From: JANMZR01 sp031383555
GTDB taxonomy: Bacteria; Bacteroidota; Bacteroidia; Cytophagales; Spirosomataceae
DNA length: 32,812 bases
Reading direction: 5' to 3'
NCBI GenBank assembly: GCA_031383555.1
Contig: JANMZR010000208.1
Coordinates: 1 to 32,812 of the forward strand
A program made the position numbers and the translations under genes. Below, piece after piece: positions 1-7,020 of the stretch. Under the pieces are notes generated by a model. The model did not search any database. It was not told the DNA's origin and was given only the letters and a program-made list of their open reading frames with translations. How positions within the stretch are numbered: the stretch's first letter is position 1; the number at the start of each line of letters is the position of its first letter.

Positions 1-26
1 TGCAAATGTTTTCAATAAGTAAATTG

Positions 27-92
27 CATTTTACATTTTACATTTTACATTAATTATATTTGTCATTCATAATTCAAAATTTATCATTCAAA
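27..92 (+). repeat. 7-bp degenerate tandem repeats in the desaturase leader
   Basis: CATTTTA is repeated three times from 27 to 47, with a decayed fourth copy. From 58 to 92 there are five heptamers (ATTTGTC, ATTCATA, ATTCAAA, ATTTATC, ATTCAAA). The last unit ends one base before the ATG at 94. The two series are two bases out of phase. Comparable arrays precede prs and the aconitase gene in this window. Confidence 0.75.
55..62 (+). promoter_or_regulatory. possible -7 box of the desaturase operon
   Basis: TATATTTG fits the Bacteroidota -7 consensus TAnnTTTG and lies 31 nt before the ATG at 94. No TTTG lies 19-21 nt upstream, and the box sits inside the heptamer repeats, so it may be a chance match. 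Confidence 0.3.
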
Positions 93-93
93 A

Positions 94-843
94 ATGGCCT
101 TAGTACTTCCTGCTTTCATCGTTCATTGGTACCTTTCATTGTTCAGCCAAACGTTTTATTTGCACCGCTATTCGGCTCATAAGATGTTCACAATGAGCAA
201 GTTTTGGGAGCGTTTCTTCCATTTCCTTACTTATTTGTCGCAAGGTTCAAGTTATTTGAACCCACGTGCTTATGCAATTTTGCACCGTATGCACCATGCT
301 TTTTCTGATACTGAACGTGATCCTCATTCTCCGCATCATACCAAAAACGTTTTTACAATGATGTGGAAAACTAAAGATATTTACAATGCATTGATCAACG
401 GAAAAAAGAAAATTGAAGACCGTTTCGATAAAAATTTCCCGCAATGGCCAATATTGGATAGAATTGCCGAATCGGGAACCTCAAGGTTGCTTTGGGGTGT
501 TGGTTATGTGATTTTATATGTGCTAGCTTATATTTATACTGATATGCATTGGGCATTTTTTATGCTTTTGCCAATTCATTTTTTGATGGGACCTATACAT
601 GGTGCTATTGTAAACTGGAGTGGGCACAAATATGGTTACCAAAACTATGATAATAATGACAAATCAAAAAATTCATTAGTATTTGATATTTTGATGATGG
701 GTGAGCTGTTTCAAAACAACCATCACATGAAACCAATGAGTACAAATTTTGGAAGTAGGTGGTTTGAATTTGACCCTACCTATCTCATTATCAAGGCATT
801 AAACAGATTAAAGGTAATAAAACTGGCAAAAAAAGAAAATTAA
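94..843 (+). CDS. fatty acid desaturase (acyl-CoA/acyl-lipid type)
   Basis: Membrane di-iron desaturase of 249 aa, expected to introduce a double bond into membrane acyl chains. All three histidine boxes are visible: HRYSAH at residues 24-29, HRMHH at 64-68 and NNHHMKP near residue 210. The early first box and the length match the short Bacteroidota acyl-CoA desaturase family. Hydrophobic stretches surround the boxes (residues about 3-20 and 130-175). The ATG at 94 follows an A-rich stretch with no Shine-Dalgarno, usual for the phylum. The next gene starts 13 nt after the stop, so co-transcription with the ABC-type pair is likely. Substrate and double-bond position cannot be read from sequence. 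Confidence 0.93.
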   Translation: MALVLPAFIVHWYLSLFSQTFYLHRYSAHKMFTMSKFWERFFHFLTYLSQGSSYLNPRAYAILHRMHHAFSDTERDPHSPHHTKNVFTMMWKTKDIYNALINGKKKIEDRFDKNFPQWPILDRIAESGTSRLLWGVGYVILYVLAYIYTDMHWAFFMLLPIHFLMGPIHGAIVNWSGHKYGYQNYDNNDKSKNSLVFDILMMGELFQNNHHMKPMSTNFGSRWFEFDPTYLIIKALNRLKVIKLAKKEN

Positions 844-856
844 ATAGAAATTTATT

Positions 857-1804
857 TTGATCTTAAATCTATTATATTTACGATTAAAACAAGCCCAACG
901 AGCCTTAAAGAGCGTTGGGCCTTTTTATGGACTTTTAATCATAATTACCTATATTTTAGTGGCATATGTGGTTAATTTCCATCAACAAAAGGACCAACAT
1001 ATAAATGTAGCAATTTTACTATTTATGCTCATTTGCACAATTCATTTTTCAAGAAATGACAGAAAATTTATTTCAGAAATATTCCATAGTAATGCTTCGA
1101 CTGTTCATGTTTTAGAATATAATTTGCTTATTTTTCCAATTTCATTTTTGTTGATATTTGGAGATTTCCCTTTATCATTTTTACTCCTTCATTTAGCTAT
1201 CTCAATAGTTTCATTTTTCGGATTTAAGACCGTATCCTTCACATTACTAAATAGTTATATATTATTTAGTTATATTCCAAAAACAAATTTTGAATGGCGG
1301 TCAGGAATGAGAAAATACCAATGGAGTATTTTAGCTTTGTATTTATTATGCATTGGACTTGGTTTCAAGTTTTATGGCTCATTTATGATATTGGGCTTAA
1401 TCATTTTCATATTTTCATCCTTTTATTTAGAATTCGAGCCTGCTCATATTATTATTCTTACTGAAAAAGATTCAAAATCTTTTATTAAAAATAAATTAAC
1501 AACTGAATTAAAACTTTTATTAGTGTTTGTCGCTCCAATTTTAATTTTATATTTTTTAAAATACCCGGAATATTTACAATTTTATTTTCCATTATTTAGC
1601 ATTTATTTACTTAATTATATTGTATTTATACTGAATAAATATAAATCATATATTCCAAATGGATATAACAATTCCAATATCGGTATTGTTGTAATACAGC
1701 TTTTAGGAATATTTTTTCCTTATTTATTTCCAATTTCAATTATACTTGCTTTTGTTTTTTACAGAAAAGCAATAAATAACCTATCTAAATACTTGTATGC
1801 TTAA
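857..1804 (+). CDS. polytopic membrane protein, probable ABC-2-like permease subunit
   Basis: 315-aa very hydrophobic protein with roughly eight or more predicted membrane segments and no conserved motif I can name. It is assigned as a transporter membrane subunit mainly because its 3' end overlaps the following ATPase gene by 8 nt. The start taken is TTG at 857; a TAG lies in frame at 845 and the next in-frame ATG (about 1025) would remove the first membrane segment. It begins 13 nt after the desaturase stop. The gene is noticeably more AT-rich than the desaturase. It could also be an exporter accessory protein; the substrate is unknown. Confidence 0.6.
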   Translation: MILNLLYLRLKQAQRALKSVGPFYGLLIIITYILVAYVVNFHQQKDQHINVAILLFMLICTIHFSRNDRKFISEIFHSNASTVHVLEYNLLIFPISFLLIFGDFPLSFLLLHLAISIVSFFGFKTVSFTLLNSYILFSYIPKTNFEWRSGMRKYQWSILALYLLCIGLGFKFYGSFMILGLIIFIFSSFYLEFEPAHIIILTEKDSKSFIKNKLTTELKLLLVFVAPILILYFLKYPEYLQFYFPLFSIYLLNYIVFILNKYKSYIPNGYNNSNIGIVVIQLLGIFFPYLFPISIILAFVFYRKAINNLSKYLYA

Positions 1805-2438
1805 AATCAATGACTTAAATATAAATTACGGTTCAAAAACCGTATTGAATGGGTGTTCATTTTGCTGCAAAAAAGGGAAAGTTTATGGTCTAGTAGGTTT
1901 AAATGGCTCAGGAAAGACTAGCCTGATCAATTCATTATATGGATTTGTGAAAAAAGATTTTGGCGATTTCTTCTTTGATAATAGAACTTTACAAAGAAAT
2001 GACATAGGCTATTTAGAAACTCAAAATTATTACTATTCTAATATTACAGGCAATGAATATCTTTCACTTTTTCCTAAAAATAATACAGAATTAGTAGAAG
2101 AGTATTTAGGGTATTTTCAGCTTCCACTAAATCAAATAATTGATGGTTATTCCACAGGAATGAAAAAGAAATTGGCCATTATTGGTTTCCTTCATTTAAA
2201 CAAACCGATATTGATTTTGGATGAACCTTTTAATGGATTAGATATGGAGGCGAACCATTATTTAGAAAAACTATTACTTTCACTTAAATCTGAAGATAAA
2301 ATCATCATAGTTACTTCTCATATTTTAGCCACATTATTCCCGGTTTGTGATGAAATAATGTGGCTTAATTACGGAAAAATCAAAAAAACTTTTGAGAAAA
2401 AAGATTTTGAATTAATTGAAAAAGAGATATTTAAATGA
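1797..2438 (+). CDS. ABC transporter ATP-binding protein
   Basis: 213-aa nucleotide-binding domain. Walker A GLNGSGKTS is at residues 34-42, the signature region YSTGMKKKL at 118-126, Walker B ILILDEP at 138-144 and the switch histidine at 175. The signature is the STG variant seen in ABC-2 exporter ATPases, and the usual Q-loop glutamine is not obvious (YLETQ at about 72-76). The domain is short with no C-terminal extension. It overlaps the membrane-protein gene by 8 nt, suggesting translational coupling and a two-component exporter. Substrate unknown; BcrA/CcmA-like classification is by overall pattern only. Confidence 0.88.
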   Translation: MLKINDLNINYGSKTVLNGCSFCCKKGKVYGLVGLNGSGKTSLINSLYGFVKKDFGDFFFDNRTLQRNDIGYLETQNYYYSNITGNEYLSLFPKNNTELVEEYLGYFQLPLNQIIDGYSTGMKKKLAIIGFLHLNKPILILDEPFNGLDMEANHYLEKLLLSLKSEDKIIIVTSHILATLFPVCDEIMWLNYGKIKKTFEKKDFELIEKEIFK

Positions 2439-2439
2439 T

Positions 2440-3915
2440 TTATTTTTCATAAAAGTTATCCATATCTTTTTTCATTTTAATTAAAGCAGTTTTTTGAATA
2501 TACATCATATGACCCGCCTCAAAATAGCTCCAAGAAATGTTTTTCTTTTGCTCAGGCTTAAGCATCATATGGTTAAATGTATACTCAGCCGCAAAATACG
2601 GTGTAGCTAAATCGTAATATCCTGCGCAAACCCATACTTTCAAATAAGGATTTTTAGTCATAGCTTGTCGCAAGGTTTCGGCAACATTTAAGTATTGATT
2701 TTGCACATTATTATAGTTCCAAGGCTGCACACGACCAGTCAAAATGAGATAAGGCAAGTCATTTTCATACTTTAATTCCGACCTCAAATAATGATTAATT
2801 GTACCCGAATAAGGCCCAGAAATTGTTTTATCTAAACTTGGGTCAAATTCATATTTTTCACCAGCATTATCATAGTCAGAGGCTTTAAATCGGCCATCCA
2901 AACGACCAACAGTTTGCCCTTCCTCCCTTAAAAGTTCCTTTACAAACCTACTAATTTCTATTCTATAATTTGAATTCCTAATATAATTTTCTGAAAGTCC
3001 AGTAAACTTAGAAAGTTTTTTCAAAATGCTAACTCGTTCATTTTCAGTAGCTAAATCCCCTTTTAATAGAAAAGTTGAATATTCATTCAAAGCGAAATTT
3101 TCAACTTCTCTCAATGTTTTTTGCAAATCGGTATATTCGGGCGCTATTTTTTTATGAAAATAGGCCATGGCCGTGTAAGTAGGTAAAAAGAGCGAAAATG
3201 GCAGATCATTTCCAGGCGTAAACCGTGCTGTTTGAAAATTTAATATGGTGGAAATCAATGAAATACCATTGATATACATATTGAATTTATCTTGCAAATA
3301 ACCTGAAAGACCTGCTGCTCGGGTAGTTCCATAGCTTTCACCAGCCAAATATTTCGGTGAATTCCATCGCTGGTTTTTGGAGGAATATAGCCTTATAAAC
3401 TCTCCAACCGACTCTATATCTTCATTATAACCCAAAAATTGGCGTTCGCTCTCCCCCACCGCAGCACGGCTATAGCCAGTATTTACAGGATCAATAAACA
3501 CCAAATCCGTTTTTCCTAGCCAACTGTATTCGTTATCAACATATTTATAAGGTGGTGCAAGCGCAGCGCCGTCGTCAGCCATCAATATTCTTTTGGGGCC
3601 AATAACCCCCATATGCAACCAAACAGATGCAGAACCTGGTCCACCATTAAATGTATATGTAATCGGTCTTTTTGACTTGTCAATTACCCCATCTTTTGAA
3701 TAGGCCATATAAAATATATTGGCTTTTGCTTTGCCTGATTCATCTTTTAAGGTCATATAACCCGTTGTTGCCGTATAGTTAATCAATTGACCATCAATAG
3801 TTAAGCTATGTTTAGTTACAACTGGTTCTGGTATTTTTGCTTCATCTGTTTTTGGCTTTTCCTGCGCTAGAATGTTTGATGATAATAAAATGAATAGGAC
3901 GAATATTTTTTTCAT
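2440..3915 (-). CDS. secreted serine carboxypeptidase (peptidase family S10)
   Basis: 491-aa exported peptidase. The start chosen is ATG at 3915 because it opens a clear signal peptide (MKKIFVLFILLSSNILAQ); the open frame extends to 4092, but that stretch lies in the intergenic inverted repeat and looks non-coding. The oxyanion motif NGGPGSAS is present, and the likely catalytic triad is Ser194 (GESYG), Asp435 (YYDLATP) and His469 (EAGHMMY). S10 enzymes hydrolyse C-terminal residues from peptides, mostly at acid pH; the bacterial members are poorly characterised. The gene is convergent with the ABC ATPase gene, one base between stop codons, and divergent from the aminotransferase. Confidence 0.9.
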   Translation of the reverse strand: MKKIFVLFILLSSNILAQEKPKTDEAKIPEPVVTKHSLTIDGQLINYTATTGYMTLKDESGKAKANIFYMAYSKDGVIDKSKRPITYTFNGGPGSASVWLHMGVIGPKRILMADDGAALAPPYKYVDNEYSWLGKTDLVFIDPVNTGYSRAAVGESERQFLGYNEDIESVGEFIRLYSSKNQRWNSPKYLAGESYGTTRAAGLSGYLQDKFNMYINGISLISTILNFQTARFTPGNDLPFSLFLPTYTAMAYFHKKIAPEYTDLQKTLREVENFALNEYSTFLLKGDLATENERVSILKKLSKFTGLSENYIRNSNYRIEISRFVKELLREEGQTVGRLDGRFKASDYDNAGEKYEFDPSLDKTISGPYSGTINHYLRSELKYENDLPYLILTGRVQPWNYNNVQNQYLNVAETLRQAMTKNPYLKVWVCAGYYDLATPYFAAEYTFNHMMLKPEQKKNISWSYFEAGHMMYIQKTALIKMKKDMDNFYEK

Positions 3916-4008
3916 ATTTAAATATTTATACAAGATTATTGGATTAAGCATTAAATTTACAATCTTTTTACCTCTATTTAAATTATTCCAAAAAAAATAA
4001 AAGCTTAT

Positions 4009-4092
4009 TTGGCTTATCATAATTATTTTTGGAAATAAGAATTTTAGTAAATATGAATGTTTTAATCCACAAAAATAATTATGATAAGCCAA
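4009..4092. repeat. perfect 23-bp inverted repeat between divergent genes
   Basis: Left arm 4009-4031 and right arm 4070-4092 are exact reverse complements, separated by 38 nt. The right arm contains the ATG (4081) and first codons of the aminotransferase gene. Each arm carries TATTTTTG, a match to the Bacteroidota -7 box, pointing toward the aminotransferase in the left arm (4024-4031) and toward the S10 gene in the right arm (4077-4070). No TTTG lies at the usual upstream spacing for the plus-strand box. Confidence 0.85.
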
Positions 4093-5274
4093 CGAAATCT
4101 CTTTTTAAATAATCTTGCCCAAACATCCGATTTTCCATTAATGCTTGAAATAGAAAAGGCAGAAGGTGTGTGGCTTTATGGTAAAAATGGAGAAAAATAC
4201 CTAGACTTTATTTCTGGTATTGGGGTAAGTAACATTGGCCACCGGCATCCGAAAGTTACAAAAGCTATTCATAATCAAGTTGATAAGTATTTGCATTTGA
4301 TGGTTTATGGAGAATATGTACAGAGCCCCCAAGTACTTTTGGTTGAAGCATTAGTAAAAACTTTGGAAAATATTCCTACCAAAAAAGATAAAATTGATAA
4401 TGTATACTTAACTAATTCTGGAACAGAAGCAGTAGAAGGGGCTATGAAATTGGCAAAAAGATTTACAGGTCGATTTGAATTTGTTTCCTGTAAAAATGCC
4501 TACCATGGTGCTACACAAGGTGCTTTATCGATTACTGGTAGTGAAAATTTCAAGCAAAACTACCGTCCATTATTAACAGGAGTTACTTCCATTGAATTTG
4601 GAAACTTAGCTGACCTATCTAAAATATCGTGTAGAACAGCCGCTATAATAATTGAAACTGTACAAGGTGAGTCAGGAGTAAATACAGCCAATAAAGAGTA
4701 TTGGGAGGCATTGGAGGCGAAATGTTTGATAACTGGCACCTTACTAATTTTAGACGAAATTCAATGTGGCTTTGGGCGCACAGGCAGCTTCTGGGCTTTT
4801 GAACAATATGGAATTTATCCGGATATTTTACTTTCTGCCAAAGGAATGGGTGGTGGCATGCCAATTGGAGCGTTTATGGCAAGTCAAAAAATAATGTCGG
4901 TTTTCAAAAATAACCCTATTTTAGGTCATATCACTACTTTTGGGGGACATCCTGTTTCAGCAGCGGCTTCTTCAGCAACTTTGAATGTTATTTTGGAGGA
5001 AAAATTGATTGAATTGGTTAATCAAAAAGGAGATAGAATTAAATCGCTATTGGTTCATCCAAAAATAAAAGCAATAAGAAATCAAGGACTTATGATGGCT
5101 GCAGAATTTGAATCGTTTGAAGTTTTAAAGCCTATTATCGATAAAGCAATTGAGAAAGGTGTGATTACCGACTGGTTTCTTTTTTGTGATAATTCGATGC
5201 GAATTGCTCCACCTTTAACTATAACAAATGAAGAAATTGATTGGGCTTGTGGAATTATAATAAATTGTATATGA
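4081..5274 (+). CDS. class III PLP-dependent aminotransferase (acetylornithine/ornithine-like)
   Basis: 397-aa fold-type I aminotransferase. The PLP phosphate motif SGTEA is near residues 117-121, the ring-binding Asp is 225 in ILDEIQCGFGRTG, and the Schiff-base Lys is 254 in SAKGMGGG. Length and motifs match the 'aspartate aminotransferase family' proteins annotated in Bacteroidota, related to ArgD and ornithine-delta-aminotransferase. No arginine genes are nearby, so the substrate is left open. The ATG at 4081 lies inside the right arm of a 23-bp inverted repeat, which could fold over the start in mRNA. A 14-bp palindrome follows the stop. Confidence 0.88.
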   Translation: MISQRNLFLNNLAQTSDFPLMLEIEKAEGVWLYGKNGEKYLDFISGIGVSNIGHRHPKVTKAIHNQVDKYLHLMVYGEYVQSPQVLLVEALVKTLENIPTKKDKIDNVYLTNSGTEAVEGAMKLAKRFTGRFEFVSCKNAYHGATQGALSITGSENFKQNYRPLLTGVTSIEFGNLADLSKISCRTAAIIIETVQGESGVNTANKEYWEALEAKCLITGTLLILDEIQCGFGRTGSFWAFEQYGIYPDILLSAKGMGGGMPIGAFMASQKIMSVFKNNPILGHITTFGGHPVSAAASSATLNVILEEKLIELVNQKGDRIKSLLVHPKIKAIRNQGLMMAAEFESFEVLKPIIDKAIEKGVITDWFLFCDNSMRIAPPLTITNEEIDWACGIIINCI

Positions 5275-5285
5275 ATGACTTAACA

Positions 5286-5299
5286 TAACTTATAAGTTA
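5286..5299. repeat. 14-bp perfect palindrome after the aminotransferase
   Basis: TAACTTATAAGTTA is self-complementary and lies 12 nt after the stop at 5274. It has no loop and no T-run, so it is not a convincing intrinsic terminator. Role unknown. Confidence 0.4.
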
Positions 5300-5359
5300 A
5301 AATTCAGAAATTTTTAAAGTATTGAATATACGGTTACAAATATTTAACCTTACTATTTT

Positions 5360-5391
5360 TTTGGCAAATCAATTCTAAAAATCTACCTTTG
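5360..5391 (+). promoter_or_regulatory. Bacteroidota-type promoter of the MATE gene
   Basis: TTTG (5360-5363), 20 nt, then TACCTTTG (5384-5391): an exact match to the TTTG-N19-21-TAnnTTTG consensus. Transcription would begin near 5396-5400, leaving a leader of about 140 nt before the MATE ATG at 5539. Confidence 0.7.
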
Positions 5392-5397
5392 TAAAAA

Positions 5398-5439
5398 ATG
5401 TATCAGACCATGTGGATTTTATTCGCTTCCAAATTTTAA
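5398..5439 (+). CDS. possible 13-codon leader ORF upstream of the MATE gene
   Basis: ATG at 5398 opens a frame encoding MYQTMWILFASKF before TAA at 5437-5439. The ATG lies 7 nt after the -7 box, so a transcript could start at or next to it, making it leaderless or nearly so. It precedes a terminator-like hairpin (5483-5510) and an efflux gene, the layout of a leader-peptide attenuator. Such a short frame may also be chance; nothing else supports translation. Confidence 0.3.
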   Translation: MYQTMWILFASKF

Positions 5440-5510
5440 TTTTACCAATCGCTTTTTAAAGGCAATTTTTCGGTAAAGCAGGTTTGCATCAATCTCTGAT
5501 GTAAATTTTT
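5440..5510 (+). promoter_or_regulatory. candidate attenuator: upstream stem and terminator-like hairpin
   Basis: Stem 5483-5491 pairs with 5497-5505 (TTTGCATCA/TGATGTAAA, one G-U pair, 5-nt loop) and is followed by five T residues at 5506-5510. Upstream, TTTTACC at 5440-5446 can pair with GGTAAAG at 5472-5478, or GCTTT at 5451-5455 with AAAGC at 5475-5479; these two upstream stems exclude each other. The whole lies between promoter and MATE start. It could end a short RNA of about 110 nt or regulate read-through. No known riboswitch core recognised. Confidence 0.45.
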
Positions 5511-5538
5511 CAATTATTTCAATTTATTATTTTTAGAA

Positions 5539-6918
5539 ATGAATAAGCTATTCAAACTTATTAAAGAGTCGCTTTCTGGGGACGAACAACGAGACTATAC
5601 TAAAATTTCAATTAACAAGGCTATTGTTATACTATCCATTCCGATGGTAATTGAGATGTTTTTTGAAGCACTTTTTGCTTTGGTTGATGCCTTTTTTGTT
5701 GCCAAATATGTAGGTATTGAGGGTGTGGCAACAGTTGGCTTGACTGAATCAGTTTTAACCTTAATTTACTCACTCGCATGGGGCTTATCAGCTGCAGCCA
5801 CAGCCATAATTGCTCGTCGAATTGGAGAAAATAATCAGGAAGATGCCAGTAAATCAGTTGCACAAATCATATTAGTATCCGTTTCAATTGGATTAGTAAT
5901 TGCAGTTTTCGGTTTTATTTATTCGACTGAAATTTTGAAATTGATGGGGGCATCGGAAAAAGTTGTTTCTGATGGTATTTGGTACACAAGAATATCCTTT
6001 TTAAGTTCACCAATAATCATCCTTTTATTTACACTTTCAGGTGCTTTAAGAGGCTCAGGATCAGCGTCTATGGCCATGAAGGCTGTTATAATTGCCAATA
6101 TTATCAACATCGTGCTCGACTTTATTTTTCTACCTATTATGCATATGGGCGTCGAAGGCGCTGCTTTAGCGACTATGATTGGTCGTTCGGTTGGTATCTG
6201 TATCCAACTTAGGGCTTTAATTGGTGATTCGGGGAAAATAAAACTATATTTTAAACAGTTTTTACCTAATAAGGAGCTGATTACCAATATCATAAAGGTA
6301 GCTTCAGGTGCCGCTGGGCAGTTTTTAATCCAATCGGCAAGTTGGGTATTTTTAGTGAGAATTATCTCAATTTATGGCTCAGAAGTTGTAGCTGGGTATA
6401 CAATAGCACTCAGAATAATCGTATTTACAATTTTGCCGTCATGGGGAATGGCGAATTCTGCTGCAACTTTGGTGGGGCAAAATTTGGGTGCCAAGCAACC
6501 CGAACGAGCAGAAAAATCAGCTTGGACTATTTCATTTTTGAATATGGGATTCCTGTTTTTAATTATGCTCATTTTCTTTGGTTTTTCTGAAACATTCATT
6601 TCCTTTTTTGATACTAATCCTGTTGTGATGAAAACAGGTTCAGATTGCTTGAAAATATTAGCGGCAGGTTATGTTTTTTTTGGTATTGGCATGGTAATTA
6701 CCCAAGCCATCAACGGAGCTGGCGACACCTTCACTCCTACTGTTTTTAACCTGATTTGTTTCTGGGGAATTGAGATTCCTTTGGCCTATTATTTGGCTCA
6801 AAGCCTTGATATGAAGCAAAATGGAGTGTTTTGGTCTATCATAATTGCTGAATCTATTTTGGCTGTAATGGCGATTATTTATTTTAAAAGAGGTAGATGG
6901 AAAAAGTTTGAGGTGTAA
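5539..6918 (+). CDS. MATE family multidrug/sodium efflux protein
   Basis: 459-aa inner-membrane protein with about twelve hydrophobic segments in two similar halves, as in MATE exporters. Typical sequences include the PMVIEMFFEALFALVDAFFV first helix region, the ALRGSGSA segment near residue 170 and NGAGDTFTP near residue 395. MATE proteins use a sodium or proton gradient to expel cationic drugs and metabolites; substrate not predictable here. The gene stands alone behind its own promoter and a leader of about 140 nt with a terminator-like hairpin, so conditional expression is plausible. Confidence 0.93.
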   Translation: MNKLFKLIKESLSGDEQRDYTKISINKAIVILSIPMVIEMFFEALFALVDAFFVAKYVGIEGVATVGLTESVLTLIYSLAWGLSAAATAIIARRIGENNQEDASKSVAQIILVSVSIGLVIAVFGFIYSTEILKLMGASEKVVSDGIWYTRISFLSSPIIILLFTLSGALRGSGSASMAMKAVIIANIINIVLDFIFLPIMHMGVEGAALATMIGRSVGICIQLRALIGDSGKIKLYFKQFLPNKELITNIIKVASGAAGQFLIQSASWVFLVRIISIYGSEVVAGYTIALRIIVFTILPSWGMANSAATLVGQNLGAKQPERAEKSAWTISFLNMGFLFLIMLIFFGFSETFISFFDTNPVVMKTGSDCLKILAAGYVFFGIGMVITQAINGAGDTFTPTVFNLICFWGIEIPLAYYLAQSLDMKQNGVFWSIIIAESILAVMAIIYFKRGRWKKFEV

Positions 6919-6948
6919 GGCCCAAAACCAGCAGAGGGGGAAATTTTA

Positions 6949-6980
6949 TTTGCAGTTTAAATCAATTAACAGTATTTTTA
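6949..6980 (+). promoter_or_regulatory. promoter of the amidohydrolase gene
   Basis: TTTG (6949-6952), 20 nt, then TATTTTTA (6973-6980), one mismatch from TAnnTTTG. Transcription would start around 6986, 35 nt before the ATG at 7021. The -7 box lies within an imperfect palindrome (6971-7004). Confidence 0.5.
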
Positions 6981-7004
6981 TTTTACGATAAAAAATAAAA
7001 TACT
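6971..7004. repeat. AT-rich palindrome over the amidohydrolase promoter
   Basis: AGTATTTT (6971-6978) pairs with AAAATACT (6997-7004). After one unpaired T the stem continues ATTTT (6980-6984) with AAAAT (6992-6996). It could be an operator for a regulator of the amidohydrolase gene or a weak terminator for the MATE transcript. Confidence 0.5.
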
Positions 7005-7020
7005 ATTTATCTAAAAACAC

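Noticed and set aside
3916..4092. Upstream extension of the S10 peptidase frame to a TTG at 4092
   Set aside because: It would overlap the aminotransferase gene, passes through the inverted repeat, and places the clear signal peptide 59 residues inside the protein.
4009..4092. Terminal inverted repeats of an insertion sequence
   Set aside because: The interval between arms is 38 nt with no coding capacity, and no target-site duplication is evident.
5398..5538. Known riboswitch (TPP, cobalamin, SAM, guanidine, preQ1) before the MATE gene
   Set aside because: None of the conserved cores I know for these classes is present.
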